Shown here: in pieces, positions 11,450 to 20,527 of the stretch
How positions within the stretch are numbered: the first letter of the stretch is position 1
How the letters are laid out: the number at the start of each line of letters is the position of its first letter
NCBI GenBank assembly: GCA_964471115.1
Contig: CAYYFE010000005.1
Location: 1-64,000 of the forward strand
DNA: 64,000 nucleotides
Direction: 5' to 3'
Source of the DNA: SYFT01 sp964471115
Lineage (GTDB): Bacteria; Acidobacteriota; Vicinamibacteria; Vicinamibacterales; SCN-69-37
Notes under the pieces: model-generated
Told to the model about the DNA's origin: nothing
Databases searched by the model: none
Seen by the model: only the letters and a program-made list of their open reading frames with translations
Program-made: the position numbers and the translations under genes

Positions 11450-13270
11450 ATGGCCACCTCGTCCGCCCCGCGCACCCGCAACCGCGCCGAGATCCCCAGC
11501 GAATACACCTGGAACCTTGCCGACATTTACTCCGGGTGGGAGGCCTGGGACGCCGACCGCGAGCTGTTCGAGCAGCGCCTGGCCGAGTACGCGGCGCTCA
11601 AGGGCACGCTCCATCAGGGCGCCGCGCAGGTCCACCGGGCGTTTGCGCTCAACGACGACCTCGGCCGGCTGGCGCACCGCGTCTACTTCTATCCGTCGCT
11701 GAAGTACGACGAGGACCAGCGCGACAACACGATCAACGCGCGCAAGCAGCAGGTCGAAGCCCTCTTCGCGCGCTGGCAGCAGGAGACGTCCTGGCTGAGC
11801 CCGGAACTGCTGACCCTGCCGCTCGACACGGTGCGCGCCTGGATGGATCAGGATGCGAACCTGGCGCTGTACCGCTTCGCCATCGAGGAGGTGTTCCGCC
11901 TGCAGGCCCACGTGCTCGACGAGGCGGGCGAAAAGCTCCTGTCGCTGGCGGCGCGGGTAACCGGCGCGCCCACCGAGGCGTACTGGGCGCTCTCGACCTC
12001 GGACGCCAAGTTCCCGGAAATCACGCTCTCGACCGGGGAGAAGCAGACGATGTCGTACGGCCAGTACCGGGCCGTGCTGGCCACCAACTACAACCAGGCC
12101 GACCGTCGCGCGGCATTCCTCGCGCACTACGGCACCTACGCGGCCAACCTCAACACCTACGCGTCGCTCTACCACAGCGTCTGCCAGCGCGACTGGTTCG
12201 GCGCGCGCGCGCGCGGCTACGCCAGCTGCCTCGAGGCGGCCCTGTACGGCAACGCGATTCCCACGTCGGTGGTCGAAAACCTGATCGACACCACGCGCGC
12301 CGGCGTCGCGCCCCTGCGCCGGTACCACCAGCTGCGCCGCCGGCTGCTCACGCTCGACGGCTACTTCCCGTACGACTTCACGATTCCGCTCGTCCGGTGG
12401 GACGCCCGCTACGACTACCACACGATGCTGCCGGCGATCGTCGACGCCGTGGCGCCGCTCGGCGCCGATTACCAGGCCCGCATGCGCCGCGGCTTCTCGG
12501 AACGCTGGATCGACGTCTACGAAAACGACGGCAAACGCAGCGGGGCCTATTCCGCCGGCGTGTACGGCGTGCACCCCTACATGCTGATGAACTGGGCCGA
12601 CACGCTCGACGATGTGTTCACAATGGCCCACGAAATGGGCCATTCGATTCACACGATGCTGTCGCACGAAACGCAGCCGTACGTGTATTCGGACTACACA
12701 ATCTTCGTCGCGGAGGTCGCCTCGACGCTCAACGAGGCCCTGTTGCTCGACCACCTGCTCGAGCGCGCCAGCTCGCGCGACGAACGCGTCGTGCTGCTGC
12801 AACACGCGATCGATTCGATTACCAGCACGTTCTACACGCAGGTCATGTTTGCCGACTTCGAGCTGCAGGTGCACCGGCGTGTCGAACGCGACGAGCCGGT
12901 GACCGCCGACGTCCTCAATCAGATCTACAAGGAGTTGTTCGTTGCCTACTACGGCGATTCGGTGGACCTGGAAGCGCTGACGCCGGCCACCTGGGCGCGC
13001 ATTCCACACTTCTTCAATTCGCCGTTTTACGTCTATCAGTACGCCACGTGTTTCGCGTCCGCCGCGCAGATTGCCGCCACGATCACGGCGGGGCCGGAGC
13101 CGGCGCGCGAGGCCGCGCGGCAGCGATATCTGACGCTGCTGTCGTCAGGCGGCAATGCGCACCCGATGGTCCAGCTGGCCAACGCCGGCGTCGACTTGTC
13201 GCGTCCCGACACGGTCCGCGCGGTGGTCGATCAGCTCGACCGGCTCGTCACCAGGCTCGAACAGGCCTGA
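11450..13270 (+). CDS. pepF: Oligoendopeptidase F (M3 metallopeptidase)
   Basis: A cytoplasmic zinc peptidase of 606 residues that degrades oligopeptides, the usual length for PepF. The HEMGH motif is at residues 394-398 (two zinc ligands and the catalytic Glu), and the third ligand Glu is about residue 422 in VAEVASTLNE. The upstream sequence YDYHTMLPAIVDAV and the C-terminal FYVYQYATCFASA are also typical. There is no signal peptide. It is a single-gene unit divergent from the BNR gene; the 195 bp downstream contain only a small GGGGA-TCCCC hairpin at 13319-13331 and no clear terminator. Confidence 0.95.
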   Translation: MATSSAPRTRNRAEIPSEYTWNLADIYSGWEAWDADRELFEQRLAEYAALKGTLHQGAAQVHRAFALNDDLGRLAHRVYFYPSLKYDEDQRDNTINARKQQVEALFARWQQETSWLSPELLTLPLDTVRAWMDQDANLALYRFAIEEVFRLQAHVLDEAGEKLLSLAARVTGAPTEAYWALSTSDAKFPEITLSTGEKQTMSYGQYRAVLATNYNQADRRAAFLAHYGTYAANLNTYASLYHSVCQRDWFGARARGYASCLEAALYGNAIPTSVVENLIDTTRAGVAPLRRYHQLRRRLLTLDGYFPYDFTIPLVRWDARYDYHTMLPAIVDAVAPLGADYQARMRRGFSERWIDVYENDGKRSGAYSAGVYGVHPYMLMNWADTLDDVFTMAHEMGHSIHTMLSHETQPYVYSDYTIFVAEVASTLNEALLLDHLLERASSRDERVVLLQHAIDSITSTFYTQVMFADFELQVHRRVERDEPVTADVLNQIYKELFVAYYGDSVDLEALTPATWARIPHFFNSPFYVYQYATCFASAAQIAATITAGPEPAREAARQRYLTLLSSGGNAHPMVQLANAGVDLSRPDTVRAVVDQLDRLVTRLEQA

Positions 13271-13465
13271 GGCCGCGGTTCCACACGGTTGGATTCCCGA
13301 TTCGGTGTCATGAATCTGGGGGAGTATCCCCTCCTCGGTCCGCCGCGCCAGGCCTGACCTAAGTGATTGAATCCAAACGGAAATCAACCCTCACCTGATG
13401 CCAGGCACACTCGCCCCTGGTACGGCACGGCTTTTTCTTAACAAGTAAAGACAGGCACCCCAACC

Positions 13466-16400
13466 ATGGGAATTCTCGACAAGCTCAAGCCGCACCCTCG
13501 CTGGAAACACACCGACCCGGCGGTCCGCCTCGAAGCGGTCCGCGAACTGGACGATCAGGTCGAACTGGCCGAACTGGCCGGCACCGATCCGGACGCCCGG
13601 GTACGTCGCGCGGCCGTCGCCCGTCTCGACGATGTGGCGGCGCTGGGGGCGGCCCTCAACGACACCGACGAGGCGGTGAAGGACGACGCGGCGGAACGCC
13701 TGGTGGCGATCGCGCTGGATGGCTCTGACGCCGCCCGCGCTCTGGCCGCGGCCGGACACCTGACCGACGCCCGCCGGCTGGCGCACCTGGCCAAATCGCC
13801 CGCGACCCAGAGCACCGAGGACGTCCGGACGGCCGCGCTGGCGCGAATCACCGACGACCGCGCCCTTGGCGCGGTGGCACGTCACGCGGCCGTCGAGGCC
13901 ATCGCGTCGGCCGCCGCGGCCCGCCTCACGTCGAGCGACGAGCAGCTGGACACGGTGCTCAACAGCGATCACAAGGACGTGGCGCTGTCGTTGTTCGATC
14001 GCGTGATCGACGCGGCGAACCCCGATCAGGCGTTGCTGCGCACGATCGAGGCGCGCGCGCAGCAGAAGGCCGTCTCCAAGCGGGCGCGGACGATGCTGCA
14101 GACGATTGAAGAGGCCGAGCAGGCCCGTCGCGCGGCGGAGGAAGAGCGGCGCCGGCAGGAGGCCCTGCTCTGTGACGCGGTCGAGGGCGCCGCCACCGTG
14201 GTGGATGCCGACCGATCGGCAGCGGATCTGGCGCGGCTCGAGTCCGCCTGGCAGGCGCTGGGCGCCACCGACGCGGCCGCCGCGCAGCGGTTCCAGGCCG
14301 GCGCGGTGGTCGTCCGCGGGCGGATCGCCGAAAAGCGGCGCGAAATCGAAGCGGCGGCCGAAGCGGCCCGTCAGCGCGGAGAGGCGCTGGCCTCGCGCGA
14401 AGCCCTCTGTCAGCGCGTCGAAACGATTGAAGGCGACGACATCCTCGCGCAGTTGCAGCCCATCGAAGAAGAGTGGGCCTCGCTGGTGCCGCTGGTGGGC
14501 AACGGGCCCGAGGCCAACCGGCTCAACGAACGGTTTGCGGCGGCGGTGGCCTCGTGCCGCAAGCGGCACGCGCTGGGCGCGGCCATCGCGGAACACCGCG
14601 CGACGCTCGAGACCCTGATTGTGGAAGCGGAAGCCCTGCCCGCCATTGAGGATGGAGCGGCGGCCGAGGCCCGGTGGAAATCGCTGCGACGCGAAGCGGC
14701 GTCGCTGATCGACACCCTGGCCGGCGCGTCCCGCCCTGCGACCGACCTGGCGGACCGCCTGGCTGCCGTCTCGCGCGCCTTTGATGCGCGCGAGGCGGCG
14801 GTCCGGGATGCCGCGGAGAAGGCGCGCGGTGAAGTGGTGGCGCGGCTCCAGCGGTTGACCGAACGCGCGCGCCGCGTGGCGGAGGCCGAGACGGTCACGC
14901 TGCGCGAAGGCGAGCGCCTGATGCGCGACATCAAGACCGCGCTCGATGACACGGCCGCCATTGACGGCAAGGACGGCAAGGACGTGGCCGACGCCGCCGC
15001 GGCGCTTCGCGCGCAGCAGGAGGCGGTCGCCCCGCGCGTCAAGGAACTGCGCGACATGGACGAATGGCGCCGGTTCGCCAACGCGCAGCAGCAGGAACAG
15101 CTGATTGCGATGGCCGAGGCGATCGTCGCCTCGCTCAAGGCCGATGAAGAGGCCGGCAAGACGTCCGAACTGGCCGCCACCGCCAAGGCCCTGCGCGAGT
15201 TCCACCTGCGCTGGCAGGAAGTGGCGGATGCGCCGCGCCACTCCGCGCAGCGGCTCTGGGATCGGTTCAAGACGGCCACCGACTTCATCCGCAGCCGGTG
15301 CGAGGTCTACTTCTCGAAGCTGCGTGAAGAACGCGGCACGAATCTGGAGCGCAAGCAGGCCCTGGTGGAGGAAGCCGAAAAGCTGGCCGAATCAACCGAC
15401 TGGGCGAAGACCGCGCAGCGGTTCCAGGACATGCAGACCGAGTGGCAGGCCATCGGCCCGGTGCCCCGCGAAGCCGGCAAGGATCTGGCGCTGCGCTTCC
15501 GCACCGCCAGCAACACCTTCTTCACGCGCCGCCGTGACGACCTGAGCGGCAAGAAGAAGGAGTGGACCGACAACCTCGAACGCAAGGAAGCGTTGTGCGC
15601 GCGCGCCGAGGCGCTCGCCGAATCCACCGATTGGGATGCCGCGGCGGCCGAGATGAAGAAGCTGCAGGCCGACTGGAAGACCATCGGTCCGGTGCGCCGC
15701 AACAAGTCGGAGCAGATCTGGAATCGCTTCCGCGCGGCGGCCGACACGTTCTTCGAGCGGTACCACAACCGCCATCGCATCGCCCTGCAGGGCAAGATCG
15801 CGGAGTACGAAGCGCTGGTCGTGCAGCTCGAAGGCCTCGATGCCCTCGAACAGGCCCCCGACGATCTGGGCACCCAGGTGGCGAATCTCCGCGCGACGAT
15901 TCAGAAGAATCCTCCGGCGCCGTCCGACGCGCTCAAGGCGCTGCAGGATCGGTGGAAGGCCGCGCTGACCTCGCTCACGCTGAAGTGGCCGGCCGCCTTC
16001 GAAGGCACCGACCTCGACCCGGCCGCCGTGCTGCAGCGCATGCAGAAGCTGGTGGCGAAGATCGAGGGCCTGGTGGAGGAAGACGCGGCGCCCGCGGCCG
16101 CCCACAAGTCCGCGACCGAACTGCTGGCCGAACGGCTGCGGTCGGCGCTCGCCAGCAACGCGATGGGCAAACGCGACGACTCGAAGTGGCGCCAGGCCGC
16201 CACGACCGTCGACGACGCCCGCGCGTCGTGGCAGCGGCTCGCGCCGCTCGAAACCGAAGACGCACGCGCGCTGGAGGCCCGCTTCAAGGCGGCCTGCAAG
16301 CGCGTCATGGATCAGGTGAAGCTCCACGTGAGCGCGCCTGTGGGGGGCCCCGGTGGCGGTTTCGGAGGAGGCCGCCCCGGGGGTCGTCCCCACCAGGGTC

Positions 16401-16504
16401 CGGGGTCCAAGGGTCCAGGGTCCAGGGGCCCGGGGTCCAGAGGTCCTGGGGGGCCGAGGTCCGACCGGCCGCGCGACGCGCGGCAGCTGCAGTCGGTCGG
16501 CTAA
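13466..16504 (+). CDS. DUF349 coiled-coil protein with a repeat-derived Gly/Pro tail
   Basis: 1012 residues, mostly charged helices. The N-terminal 150 residues look like HEAT-type repeats (TDPAVRLEAVREL, DPDARVRRAAVARL). The centre and C-terminal part carry several copies of the DUF349 unit (WKTIGPV, WQAIGPVPRE, LRWQEVADAPR followed by LWDRFK or IWNRFR). The function of DUF349 is not settled; such proteins are cytoplasmic and predicted to be elongated. The last 35 residues are a Gly/Pro/Arg-rich tail written by a 9-bp DNA repeat (16395-16462). The stop codon overlaps the stop of the convergent amidohydrolase gene by three bases. Confidence 0.85.
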   Translation: MGILDKLKPHPRWKHTDPAVRLEAVRELDDQVELAELAGTDPDARVRRAAVARLDDVAALGAALNDTDEAVKDDAAERLVAIALDGSDAARALAAAGHLTDARRLAHLAKSPATQSTEDVRTAALARITDDRALGAVARHAAVEAIASAAAARLTSSDEQLDTVLNSDHKDVALSLFDRVIDAANPDQALLRTIEARAQQKAVSKRARTMLQTIEEAEQARRAAEEERRRQEALLCDAVEGAATVVDADRSAADLARLESAWQALGATDAAAAQRFQAGAVVVRGRIAEKRREIEAAAEAARQRGEALASREALCQRVETIEGDDILAQLQPIEEEWASLVPLVGNGPEANRLNERFAAAVASCRKRHALGAAIAEHRATLETLIVEAEALPAIEDGAAAEARWKSLRREAASLIDTLAGASRPATDLADRLAAVSRAFDAREAAVRDAAEKARGEVVARLQRLTERARRVAEAETVTLREGERLMRDIKTALDDTAAIDGKDGKDVADAAAALRAQQEAVAPRVKELRDMDEWRRFANAQQQEQLIAMAEAIVASLKADEEAGKTSELAATAKALREFHLRWQEVADAPRHSAQRLWDRFKTATDFIRSRCEVYFSKLREERGTNLERKQALVEEAEKLAESTDWAKTAQRFQDMQTEWQAIGPVPREAGKDLALRFRTASNTFFTRRRDDLSGKKKEWTDNLERKEALCARAEALAESTDWDAAAAEMKKLQADWKTIGPVRRNKSEQIWNRFRAAADTFFERYHNRHRIALQGKIAEYEALVVQLEGLDALEQAPDDLGTQVANLRATIQKNPPAPSDALKALQDRWKAALTSLTLKWPAAFEGTDLDPAAVLQRMQKLVAKIEGLVEEDAAPAAAHKSATELLAERLRSALASNAMGKRDDSKWRQAATTVDDARASWQRLAPLETEDARALEARFKAACKRVMDQVKLHVSAPVGGPGGGFGGGRPGGRPHQGPGSKGPGSRGPGSRGPGGPRSDRPRDARQLQSVG
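16395..16462 (+). repeat. 9-bp GC-rich tandem repeat encoding the DUF349 protein tail
   Basis: Degenerate copies of GGGTCCAGG run to within about 40 bp of the stop codon and encode GPGSKGPGSRGPGSRGPGG. The repeat is in frame because its unit is a multiple of three. It looks like a repeat expansion that reached the 3' end of the gene. Confidence 0.65.
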
Positions 16505-18222
16505 CGCGCCGAATACACCACCTTGCCGCCGACGATCGTGTACGCCACCTTGGCGTCACGAATCTCCGCGTCGGGCACGGTGGTGATGTCCTTCGTCAAT
16601 ACGGTGATGTCGGCGAGTTTGCCGACCGTGAGCGATCCCTTCAGGTGCTCCTCGAACCCGGCGTACGCCGCCCAGAGCGTGTACGACTTCAGGGCGTCGA
16701 GGCGCGACAGCCGCTGTGACGGGAAGAACTCCTGGCCGCCCGCCGTCCGCCGCGTCACCGTCGAGTAGTAACTGGCGATCGGATCCACATCCTCCACCGG
16801 CGCATCCGTCCCGTTGGCGACGACGGCGCCGCTGTCGATGAGCTTCTTCCAGACGTACGCGCCTTCCTCGGCGCGTTCGGCGCCCAGGCGCGCCACCACG
16901 TACGGCGCATCCGACGTGGCATGGACGCCCTGCATGGCGGCAATCACGCCCAGCTGCCCGAACCGGGGGATGTCATCGCGGTGGATGTGTTGCGCGTGTT
17001 CGATGCGCCACCGCAGGTCCTTGCCGTTCCGGTTGTTCTTCTGAAAGGCCTCATCGAAGAGATTCAACACCTCGCGATTGGCGCGATCGCCAATCGCGTG
17101 CAGGCACAACTGATACCCGTGATCGATGGCCAGTTGCGCCGTCGCGCGCGCCGGCGCCAGATCGCGGCCCAGGCCCGAGCTCTGCACCTGATCGGAGTAC
17201 GGCGCCAGCAGCCAGGCGCCGCGCGACCCCAGCGCGCCGTCGACGGTGATCTTGATCGCCCGCACCGTCAGGTGTTTGTTGCCGTAGTCAATCAGCCGTC
17301 CGCGCGACAGCTGCTCCGGGCTGCCACCGCCGCGAATCATCACCCACAGCCGCGACTTCAGCCGGCCGGTGTCGATGGCCCGCTTGAAGCGTTCGACATC
17401 CGTGAAACTCGATCCGGCGTCCTGGAAGCTGGTGATGCCCTTCGCAATGATCTCCTGGTCCGCCAGTTCGATCACCCGCATGGCTTCGGCCTCGCGCTCC
17501 TCGGCCGTCGGCGCCGGTTCACCCGCGCCGCGCCGCACCAGCCCCATCGCGGTTTCATTGAGCAGCCCGGTCGGATGGCCGGCCTTGTCCTTGAGGATTT
17601 CGCCGCCGCTGGGCGCGGCCGTGGTGGCCGTGATGTTCGACAGCTCCATCGCCTTCGCGTTCACGAACGACGCGTGGCCGCTGGCATGGGTCAGCACCAC
17701 GGGATTGTTCGGCGAGGCGGCGGACAACTCGGTGTGCAGCGGGAACCCGGCCACGTTGGGCTGCGGGACCGACGTCCACTTCTCCTGGTGCCAGCCGCGG
17801 CCGACGATCCACTGGCCCGGGCGGGCCTTGGCCGCCGCATCGCGGACCATGCCGACGATCTCCTCCCAGCTCTTCGTGTTCATCAGCTCGAGACCGAGCT
17901 TCGCCTGGCCGATGCCGTTGAAGTGTCCGTGCCCTTCGATGAACCCGGGCATCGCCATCTGTCCCTGCAGGTCGATGACCTGCGTCTGCGGTCCGATGTA
18001 GCGGCGGATGTCGGCGTTGGTGCCGATCGCCACGATCGTGTCGCCGTTGACGGCCAGCGCCTGTGCCGCGGGACGTCCATCGTCCACCGTCACCACGCGG
18101 CCGTTGTGCAGCACGAGGGTGGCCGGCGACGGCTGCGACTGGTTGGCCGAAAGCAGCCCCTGGGTGGAAGCGGCGGCCGCAAGCAGCACCACGGCGATGA
18201 CGAGTCGAGCGCGATTGGTCAT
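16501..18222 (-). CDS. Exported amidohydrolase, YtcJ-like (Amidohydro_3)
   Basis: 573 residues with a Sec leader (ARLVIAVVLLAAAASTQG). The metal-dependent hydrolase core shows HNGRVVTVDDG, the GHGHF metal motif near residue 100, ITVDGALGSRGAWL, RWRIEHAQHI and NGTDAPVEDVDP. The C-terminal strand LTKDITTV closes the amidohydrolase fold. Family members hydrolyse amides or related C-N bonds; the substrate here is unknown. The ATG at 18222 puts the leader at the N-terminus. It converges with the DUF349 gene. Confidence 0.88.
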   Translation of the reverse strand: MTNRARLVIAVVLLAAAASTQGLLSANQSQPSPATLVLHNGRVVTVDDGRPAAQALAVNGDTIVAIGTNADIRRYIGPQTQVIDLQGQMAMPGFIEGHGHFNGIGQAKLGLELMNTKSWEEIVGMVRDAAAKARPGQWIVGRGWHQEKWTSVPQPNVAGFPLHTELSAASPNNPVVLTHASGHASFVNAKAMELSNITATTAAPSGGEILKDKAGHPTGLLNETAMGLVRRGAGEPAPTAEEREAEAMRVIELADQEIIAKGITSFQDAGSSFTDVERFKRAIDTGRLKSRLWVMIRGGGSPEQLSRGRLIDYGNKHLTVRAIKITVDGALGSRGAWLLAPYSDQVQSSGLGRDLAPARATAQLAIDHGYQLCLHAIGDRANREVLNLFDEAFQKNNRNGKDLRWRIEHAQHIHRDDIPRFGQLGVIAAMQGVHATSDAPYVVARLGAERAEEGAYVWKKLIDSGAVVANGTDAPVEDVDPIASYYSTVTRRTAGGQEFFPSQRLSRLDALKSYTLWAAYAGFEEHLKGSLTVGKLADITVLTKDITTVPDAEIRDAKVAYTIVGGKVVYSAR

Positions 18223-18243
18223 GATGCGCAACAGGATACCCCC

Positions 18244-18283
18244 CAAGAGCCGCGGCCCCAACCCCGGGCCGCGCTACGTACAC
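18244..18283. repeat. 40-bp dispersed hairpin, copy 1
   Basis: The sequence starts with CAAGAGCCGCGGCC and ends with CCGGGCCGCGCTACGTACAC. Its arms form a GC stem (GCGGCC/GGCCGC) around a variable 6-nt loop. A second copy at 48794-48833 matches in both arms and differs only in the loop and one outer base. It lies between the MFS and amidohydrolase genes. Confidence 0.8.
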
Positions 18284-18331
18284 GGACAGTCCGTGCCACC
18301 TGGAGGGCGCCCGGATCTACCCGGGCACCGA

Positions 18332-19495
18332 TTACGCCCGCCGGAATCCCAGGCGCCGCTCCGCCAGCAGGAAATACGGCACGGCCAGGAAGGCCAGCGC
18401 GGCCGCCATGCCGAAGGCGCTGCGATACCCGAACTGATGGATGAGGCCGCCCAGCGTCGTGGATCCGCTGCCCACGCCCACGTCAAACGCGGCCAGCATC
18501 GCGCCGAACGCCGCGCCGCGGCGAGCCGCCGGCACGTGACTCATGATGTAGGCCGTGTACGCCGGGTACAACAGGCCGAATCCCGCGCCAAACGTCAGGC
18601 CCGCCAGCGCGAGGGTCAGCGTCCCCTGCGCGATCACGAGCAGCGACATCCCGAACGCCGTCAGCAGCAGGCACGGCAGCAACACGCGCCGATGGCCAAG
18701 GCGATCCAGCACTCGCCCCAACGTCAGCCGGCCCACCAACATCGTCACGGCCATCGTCGTCAGGAACAGGCTGCGGGGATACGCCTCGATCGAATCCGCG
18801 AACAACGCCGAGAACGTCGTCAGCCCGCCGTACCCGAAGGCGATCATCGTCATCGTGACGGACAACCACAACACGGGCCATTCGACCGTCATGGCGGGCC
18901 GGGCTTGCCCGCCGAAGCCGCGCGCATCGCGCGCGTCCGGCGAAGGCGGGTCGTCGGGCAGGCGCCAGGCGATGAAGGCCATCAGCAGGTTCAGCGCGGC
19001 GATCTCGAGACACAGGACGGTCCAGCCGAACTGAAACACCCAGAATCCCAGCGGCGGCGCCGTGCCGATCGCAATGATTGACGACAGTCCCCAGTAGCCG
19101 AGGCCTTCGGCGCGCCGATGTTCGGGGATGATCGACGTGATGTACGCGCCCGACGCCGAGAGCAACCCCGACCAGAACAGGCCGTGCACGAACACCAGCC
19201 CCAGCATGATCCGGTAGTCGGTGAGCACGGCATACGACACGCTGAACGCGGCCAGCGCGAGTGAGACCGTGATGAGGACGCGGCGGTGGCCGACACGGTC
19301 GGCGAGTTGCCCGGTGAACGGCGCCGACAGCGCCGAGGCATACGTGAGAAAGCCGAGGAACAGACCGCCGGCAAACGTCGTCCCCCCCAGGGCCAGCACG
19401 TGATACGGGGCCGCCGGCAGCAGCTGGAACAGTGACACGAACACCGTGAAGGTGTACGCGCACATCACGAAGAAGCGGGGTGTAAAAAGAGACAC
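18332..19495 (-). CDS. MFS transporter
   Basis: 387 residues with twelve hydrophobic segments, the usual MFS plan. The loop after helix 2 reads GQLADRVGHRRVLI, and the second half repeats it as GRVLDRLGHRRVLL. Helix signatures SGAYITSIIPEHRRAEGLGY and PAARRGAAFGAMLAAFD are seen at the ends of helices 5 and 11. The family suggests export of a drug or metabolite, but the substrate is unknown. The GTG at 19495 lies inside a repeat remnant 9 bp after the DUF1080 stop; an ATG at 19465 is equally possible. It forms an operon with the DUF1080 gene. Confidence 0.85.
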   Translation of the reverse strand: MSLFTPRFFVMCAYTFTVFVSLFQLLPAAPYHVLALGGTTFAGGLFLGFLTYASALSAPFTGQLADRVGHRRVLITVSLALAAFSVSYAVLTDYRIMLGLVFVHGLFWSGLLSASGAYITSIIPEHRRAEGLGYWGLSSIIAIGTAPPLGFWVFQFGWTVLCLEIAALNLLMAFIAWRLPDDPPSPDARDARGFGGQARPAMTVEWPVLWLSVTMTMIAFGYGGLTTFSALFADSIEAYPRSLFLTTMAVTMLVGRLTLGRVLDRLGHRRVLLPCLLLTAFGMSLLVIAQGTLTLALAGLTFGAGFGLLYPAYTAYIMSHVPAARRGAAFGAMLAAFDVGVGSGSTTLGGLIHQFGYRSAFGMAAALAFLAVPYFLLAERRLGFRRA

Positions 19496-19504
19496 CCGAC
19501 GTCG
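19484..19504. repeat. Half copy of the metH inverted-repeat element
   Basis: On the minus strand this reads GACGTCGGGTG followed by TCTCTTTTT, against GACGTCGGGTGCCTTTTT in the metH element. It spans the DUF1080-MFS junction and supplies the possible GTG start of the MFS gene. No second arm is present. Confidence 0.55.
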
Positions 19505-20482
19505 TTACCGGACGATCGGGGTGACGACGACCTTGCGGAACTGCGCGAGCGTGTGATCACCCTGGATCATGATGGGCCCGGGCGTCAGCTCGTCGTTGTC
19601 GAGCGCGCCGCCGGTGATGCCCTCGATGACCGCGTTGTCGTGAATGCGTGTGCCGTTGAGCGTGACGGTCACGCGGTTGCCCACCAGCACGATCTCGGCG
19701 CGCTGCCATTCACCGGGCGGCAGGCTCGCATTGCTGTCGGGCGCCTTGCGGCCGTAGATCGACATGTGCCCCGTCAGCGCCGTCGGCTGCCCGGCATCGT
19801 CAAGCACCTGCATTTCGTAGCGGCCGCGCAGGTAGAGTCCGGCGTTGCTCTTGGGCGAGAGCCTGTACTCCGCCTCCAGCTTGAAGTCGGAGAACTTCTG
19901 CTTCGACACCAGATTGTTGGCCGGAGGCTGGTTCTGCAGCAGGCCCTCGACCACGGACCAGTTGACGGGCCGTTCGGGGAACTGCACGCCCCAGGCGTCC
20001 ATCGACGGGCTGGCGGAATCAAACAACACGACCGGCGCGCCGAACTTGTGCGCCGCGTTGGCGTTGGACGCGGGCCACGTCGGCGTCGGCACACCGACCC
20101 AGGTCACTTCACGCTCGGTCGGCGGCGTCGCGCCGGCCCGGCGTCCGCCGCCCTGGCGCAACAGGTGGCGGCCGACGAGGCGGCCGTTCTCGAACTTCGC
20201 GCGGAACTCCGGCCCCGTGAGGTTGTCGGGCCGGCCCATCTGGAACACCAGCTCGCCGTTTTCGACTTTGACGACACCCAGGGTGACCGGACTGCCGGTG
20301 CGATTGAGGAACCGGCCGGTCAGGCCGTCGGGTCCCTGTTCGACCTTCAGCCAATACACGAACTGGCTGTCGCTGCCCGTGCCCGTGAGGTTCCAGGAAC
20401 CCACGAACGGGTTCTGGACAGGAGTGGCCGTCACGACTGCCACGGAGGCGGCGAACAGACAAACGGCAAGGGCTCTGCGCAT
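19505..20482 (-). CDS. Exported DUF1080 protein (3-keto-disaccharide hydrolase-like)
   Basis: 325 residues with a Sec leader (MRRALAVCLFAASVAVVTA). The N-terminal part (GSWNLTGTGSDSQFVYWLKVEQG) is a beta-rich binding module. The C-terminal part is the DUF1080 concanavalin-like domain: NNLVSKQKFSDFKLEAEYRL, SNAGLYLRGRYEMQVLD, PPGEWQRAEIV, TLNGTRIHDN and GPIMIQGDH. Known work on PF06439 proteins shows cleavage of 3-keto-glycosides; I infer that role in the periplasm. It is followed by the MFS gene. TACCAT ends 6 nt before the ATG. Confidence 0.85.
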   Translation of the reverse strand: MRRALAVCLFAASVAVVTATPVQNPFVGSWNLTGTGSDSQFVYWLKVEQGPDGLTGRFLNRTGSPVTLGVVKVENGELVFQMGRPDNLTGPEFRAKFENGRLVGRHLLRQGGGRRAGATPPTEREVTWVGVPTPTWPASNANAAHKFGAPVVLFDSASPSMDAWGVQFPERPVNWSVVEGLLQNQPPANNLVSKQKFSDFKLEAEYRLSPKSNAGLYLRGRYEMQVLDDAGQPTALTGHMSIYGRKAPDSNASLPPGEWQRAEIVLVGNRVTVTLNGTRIHDNAVIEGITGGALDNDELTPGPIMIQGDHTLAQFRKVVVTPIVR

Positions 20483-20488
20483 GCGCGT

Positions 20489-20494
20489 ATGGTA
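20489..20494 (-). promoter_or_regulatory. -10 hexamer TACCAT of the DUF1080 gene, leaderless arrangement
   Basis: TACCAT on the minus strand ends 6 nt before the ATG at 20482, and no ribosome-binding sequence is visible. Confidence 0.4.
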
Positions 20495-20514
20495 GCGCCG
20501 GCAGGCCGGTGCCG

Positions 20515-20520
20515 TATAGT
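20515..20520 (+). promoter_or_regulatory. -10 hexamer TATAGT of the GT9 gene, leaderless arrangement
   Basis: TATAGT ends 7 nt before the ATG at 20528. It faces the DUF1080 promoter in a 45-bp divergent intergenic region. Confidence 0.5.
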
Positions 20521-20527
20521 GCCCACC

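Noticed and set aside
13271..13465. Terminator or small gene downstream of pepF.
   Set aside because: Only a 5-bp hairpin without a T-run is present, and no short frame has a ribosome site or plausible codon use.
13391..15241. Long open frame of 616 codons antisense to the DUF349 gene.
   Set aside because: It mirrors a coiled-coil gene with GC-rich third positions; the translation is Arg/Gly/His-rich with no motif. The same holds for antisense frames at 11423-13009 and 51982-54744.
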